DNA of 6,311 nucleotides, taken from positions 1-6,311 of the forward strand of contig JAIRWJ010000072.1 of NCBI GenBank assembly GCA_031269065.1, in the 5' to 3' direction. A program made the translations under genes and the position numbers. Below the pieces are notes generated by a model. The model was not told the DNA's origin. It saw only the letters and a list, made by a program, of their open reading frames with translations, and ran no database searches. Within the stretch, counting starts at the first letter, position 1. Each line of letters begins with the position of its first letter. Source of the stretch: Rickettsiales bacterium. Lineage in GTDB: Bacteria > Pseudomonadota > Alphaproteobacteria > Rickettsiales > UBA1997. Positions 4,711 to 6,311 of this stretch are shown here, piece by piece.

Positions 4711-6311
4711 ATGCTACAAGTTAGTCTATTCGATTGGTTTTTATCAGACGAAAGCGTGCGTATCTTTAATATAGAGGCGAATTATGATTTTCTTGGTAGT
4801 GTCAGCAAGTTCCTGGACAATAACTTTGGGAATGGTCTGGAAATCTGTGATATGCTTCTGCTCCTGCCAAACAGAAGATCAGTAAACGCGCTGAGGTCCG
4901 TCTTTTTAAAGGCTAGCAGAGGCGGAGCTAGATTTACCCCAACTCTGAAGGCTATAGGTGATATAGACGAAGAGGCCATTGTTCTAAGCGGAGCGGATCC
5001 AGATCTACTGCAGGAGTATCTGAAATCTATAAAAACAAGATCTTCCACCGGCTATAGATTACTGCTACTCAGAGAAATTCTATTCAGCGACAACCACTCC
5101 AGCGTTGAGCAGGCTATAGGCCTGTCTAAAGGGCTTGATGCATTTCTGGCAGATGTGGAAAGCTACGAAATAGGTTTTGACAGGTTAGAAAACCTTGTGG
5201 ATGAGGATTTAGCAATCCATTGGCAGCGGATTCTCGATTTTCTAAGAAATTTCGGCGCCAAATGGCATGGACTGCTGAATGACAACGGTCTAACCTCGGC
5301 CCAGAGCCGCAGAGTCGCCAACATAAGATTCTATGAGAAGCTTCTCAGAAAGGCTAAACCTAAAAATCCCGTGCTAATGGTAGGCAACTTCGATCCTCTG
5401 GGAAGTACGCTAGATCTTATGGAGGCAATGTCCTGGCACGACAACACCTATATTCTGTTCAAAGGTTTGGATAATGGACTGACCGATAAGGAATTCGCCG
5501 CCGTTGACGAGCTAAATAGTCACTTCTTCATTAAAAAAACTCTAGAAAAACTCGGACTCAGAAGAGAACAGGTGGTAAATCTAGCATATCCGGACTGTAG
5601 AACGATTCCAGACAGGGCTCTGCATACCCTACACACAGCTCTGCTGCCATCGGACCTAACTCACCGGTGGCAAAAAAATAGTGCTATCGGCAAGCTAGAA
5701 CATATCCAGTACATAGAATGCCGAGACCTGGACGATGAGCTAAATGTGCTGATGGTCTACCTTCTAGACCACATAGCTTGTAATGGTCTGGGAAATATAG
5801 CTCTGGTTGCCGGTCAGGAACTGTCCCAGAGGCTTGAACTGCTGCTAGAGCACTGGAACATACCATTCAATAACACCTACGGGAAAAAATTTTTATTCCA
5901 TCCGGTCGTCAGATATTTAATGCTTCTGCTAGAGATCTACAATGAGAACTACAGACCCAGTAAACTACTCTGTCTGCTGAAGAATAATTTTACCTACTTT
6001 GGCTACCCGAAGGAAAAATTTCTAAGAAATGTCCACCTATTCGAAAAGTATATTCTGGAGGACAGAATCAACAGAAGCGGCATGGAGTCCTACCGGGTCA
6101 ATACCAGTTACCTGGAAGACGAACAGACTAGAGAGGAGTTAACGGAATTTCTGGACCGAATAGAGGACTACTTCAGCATTTTCAGCAAAAAAAACTTTCC
6201 ACTAGAAGAGTTGGTACTAGATCATCTAGAACTAGCCGAAAAAATAGCCAGCTCTCCTGGGACCGATGGAGCCAACGTACTCTGGCATTCAGACGAAAGC
6301 AGTGAAAAAGT
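4711..6311 (+). CDS. addB: Double-strand break repair protein AddB, N-terminal 533 residues (runs off right edge)
   Basis: AddB pairs with AddA in the helicase-nuclease that processes DNA double-strand ends and prepares them for RecA, the counterpart of RecBCD. The assignment rests on segments in the order seen in alphaproteobacterial AddB: LLLPNRRSVNALRSVF (residues 50-65), the GDIDEEAI motif (88-95), a helical region, VLMVGNFDPLGSTLDLMEAM (227-246) followed by ILFKGLDNG (248-261 region), and IALVAGQELSQRLELLLE (364-381) preceding a WNIPFNNTYG segment (383-392). The frame is open without a stop to the window end. The family is about 1000 residues, so the C-terminal nuclease domain with its PD-(D/E)xK residues and Fe-S cysteines is not visible. 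I see no GxxxxGK[ST] Walker A motif in this part. ATG 4711 is the first start after an in-frame TAG at 4690-4692. No Shine-Dalgarno precedes it, so a very short leader or leaderless mRNA is possible. It is divergent from the pepF-like gene across 144 nt. addA would be expected downstream. Confidence 0.88.
   Translation, partial: MLQVSLFDWFLSDESVRIFNIEANYDFLGSVSKFLDNNFGNGLEICDMLLLLPNRRSVNALRSVFLKASRGGARFTPTLKAIGDIDEEAIVLSGADPDLLQEYLKSIKTRSSTGYRLLLLREILFSDNHSSVEQAIGLSKGLDAFLADVESYEIGFDRLENLVDEDLAIHWQRILDFLRNFGAKWHGLLNDNGLTSAQSRRVANIRFYEKLLRKAKPKNPVLMVGNFDPLGSTLDLMEAMSWHDNTYILFKGLDNGLTDKEFAAVDELNSHFFIKKTLEKLGLRREQVVNLAYPDCRTIPDRALHTLHTALLPSDLTHRWQKNSAIGKLEHIQYIECRDLDDELNVLMVYLLDHIACNGLGNIALVAGQELSQRLELLLEHWNIPFNNTYGKKFLFHPVVRYLMLLLEIYNENYRPSKLLCLLKNNFTYFGYPKEKFLRNVHLFEKYILEDRINRSGMESYRVNTSYLEDEQTREELTEFLDRIEDYFSIFSKKNFPLEELVLDHLELAEKIASSPGTDGANVLWHSDESSEK

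Overview
The window looks like part of a chromosome from an obligate intracellular or host-associated alphaproteobacterium, most likely Rickettsiales-like. The grounds are indirect: an alphaproteobacterial-type AddB, an M3 peptidase whose landmarks fit the alphaproteobacterial PepF form, heavy use of AGA/AGG, ATA and CTA codons, and a long gene-poor spacer. No species can be named from this sequence. I saw no tRNA or rRNA gene, insertion sequence, CRISPR array or phage gene.

Layout: the left third is the head of the str operon, read leftwards on the minus strand: rpsL (S12, GTG start), rpsG (S7) and the first 261 codons of fusA (EF-G), which runs off the left edge. All three have good Shine-Dalgarno sequences and short spacers (40 and 59 nt). 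The expected rpsL leader (about 1723-1810) holds two hairpin-forming segments, one with a C(UACG)G tetraloop.

From about 1740 to 2595 there are some 850 bases without a confident gene. They hold a hydrophobic open stretch with no start codon before its membrane-like part, a 50-codon ORF with a lipobox and a ribosome binding site, and a 15-nt perfect inverted repeat. Part of the inverted repeat's sequence recurs in the pepF/addB spacer.

The middle is one 656-codon gene on the minus strand, a full-length PepF-like M3 family protein. It is the most interesting item here. The fold and landmarks are kept end to end, but the active site is not: HExxH reads HELGC, and the C-terminal His/Tyr cluster has become Gln/Arg/Cys/His. 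It also carries an N-terminal hydrophobic segment flanked by basic residues, ahead of the usual PepF start. The simplest reading is a membrane-anchored pseudopeptidase kept as an intact reading frame.

To the right, across a 144-nt divergent spacer with a good sigma70-type promoter for the pepF-like gene and a near-palindrome GGACTAATTTGTCC, addB runs rightwards and off the edge (533 complete codons seen). Translation genes, peptidase relative and DNA repair gene show no obvious functional link. The only hint of shared control is a few short words common to the two spacers.
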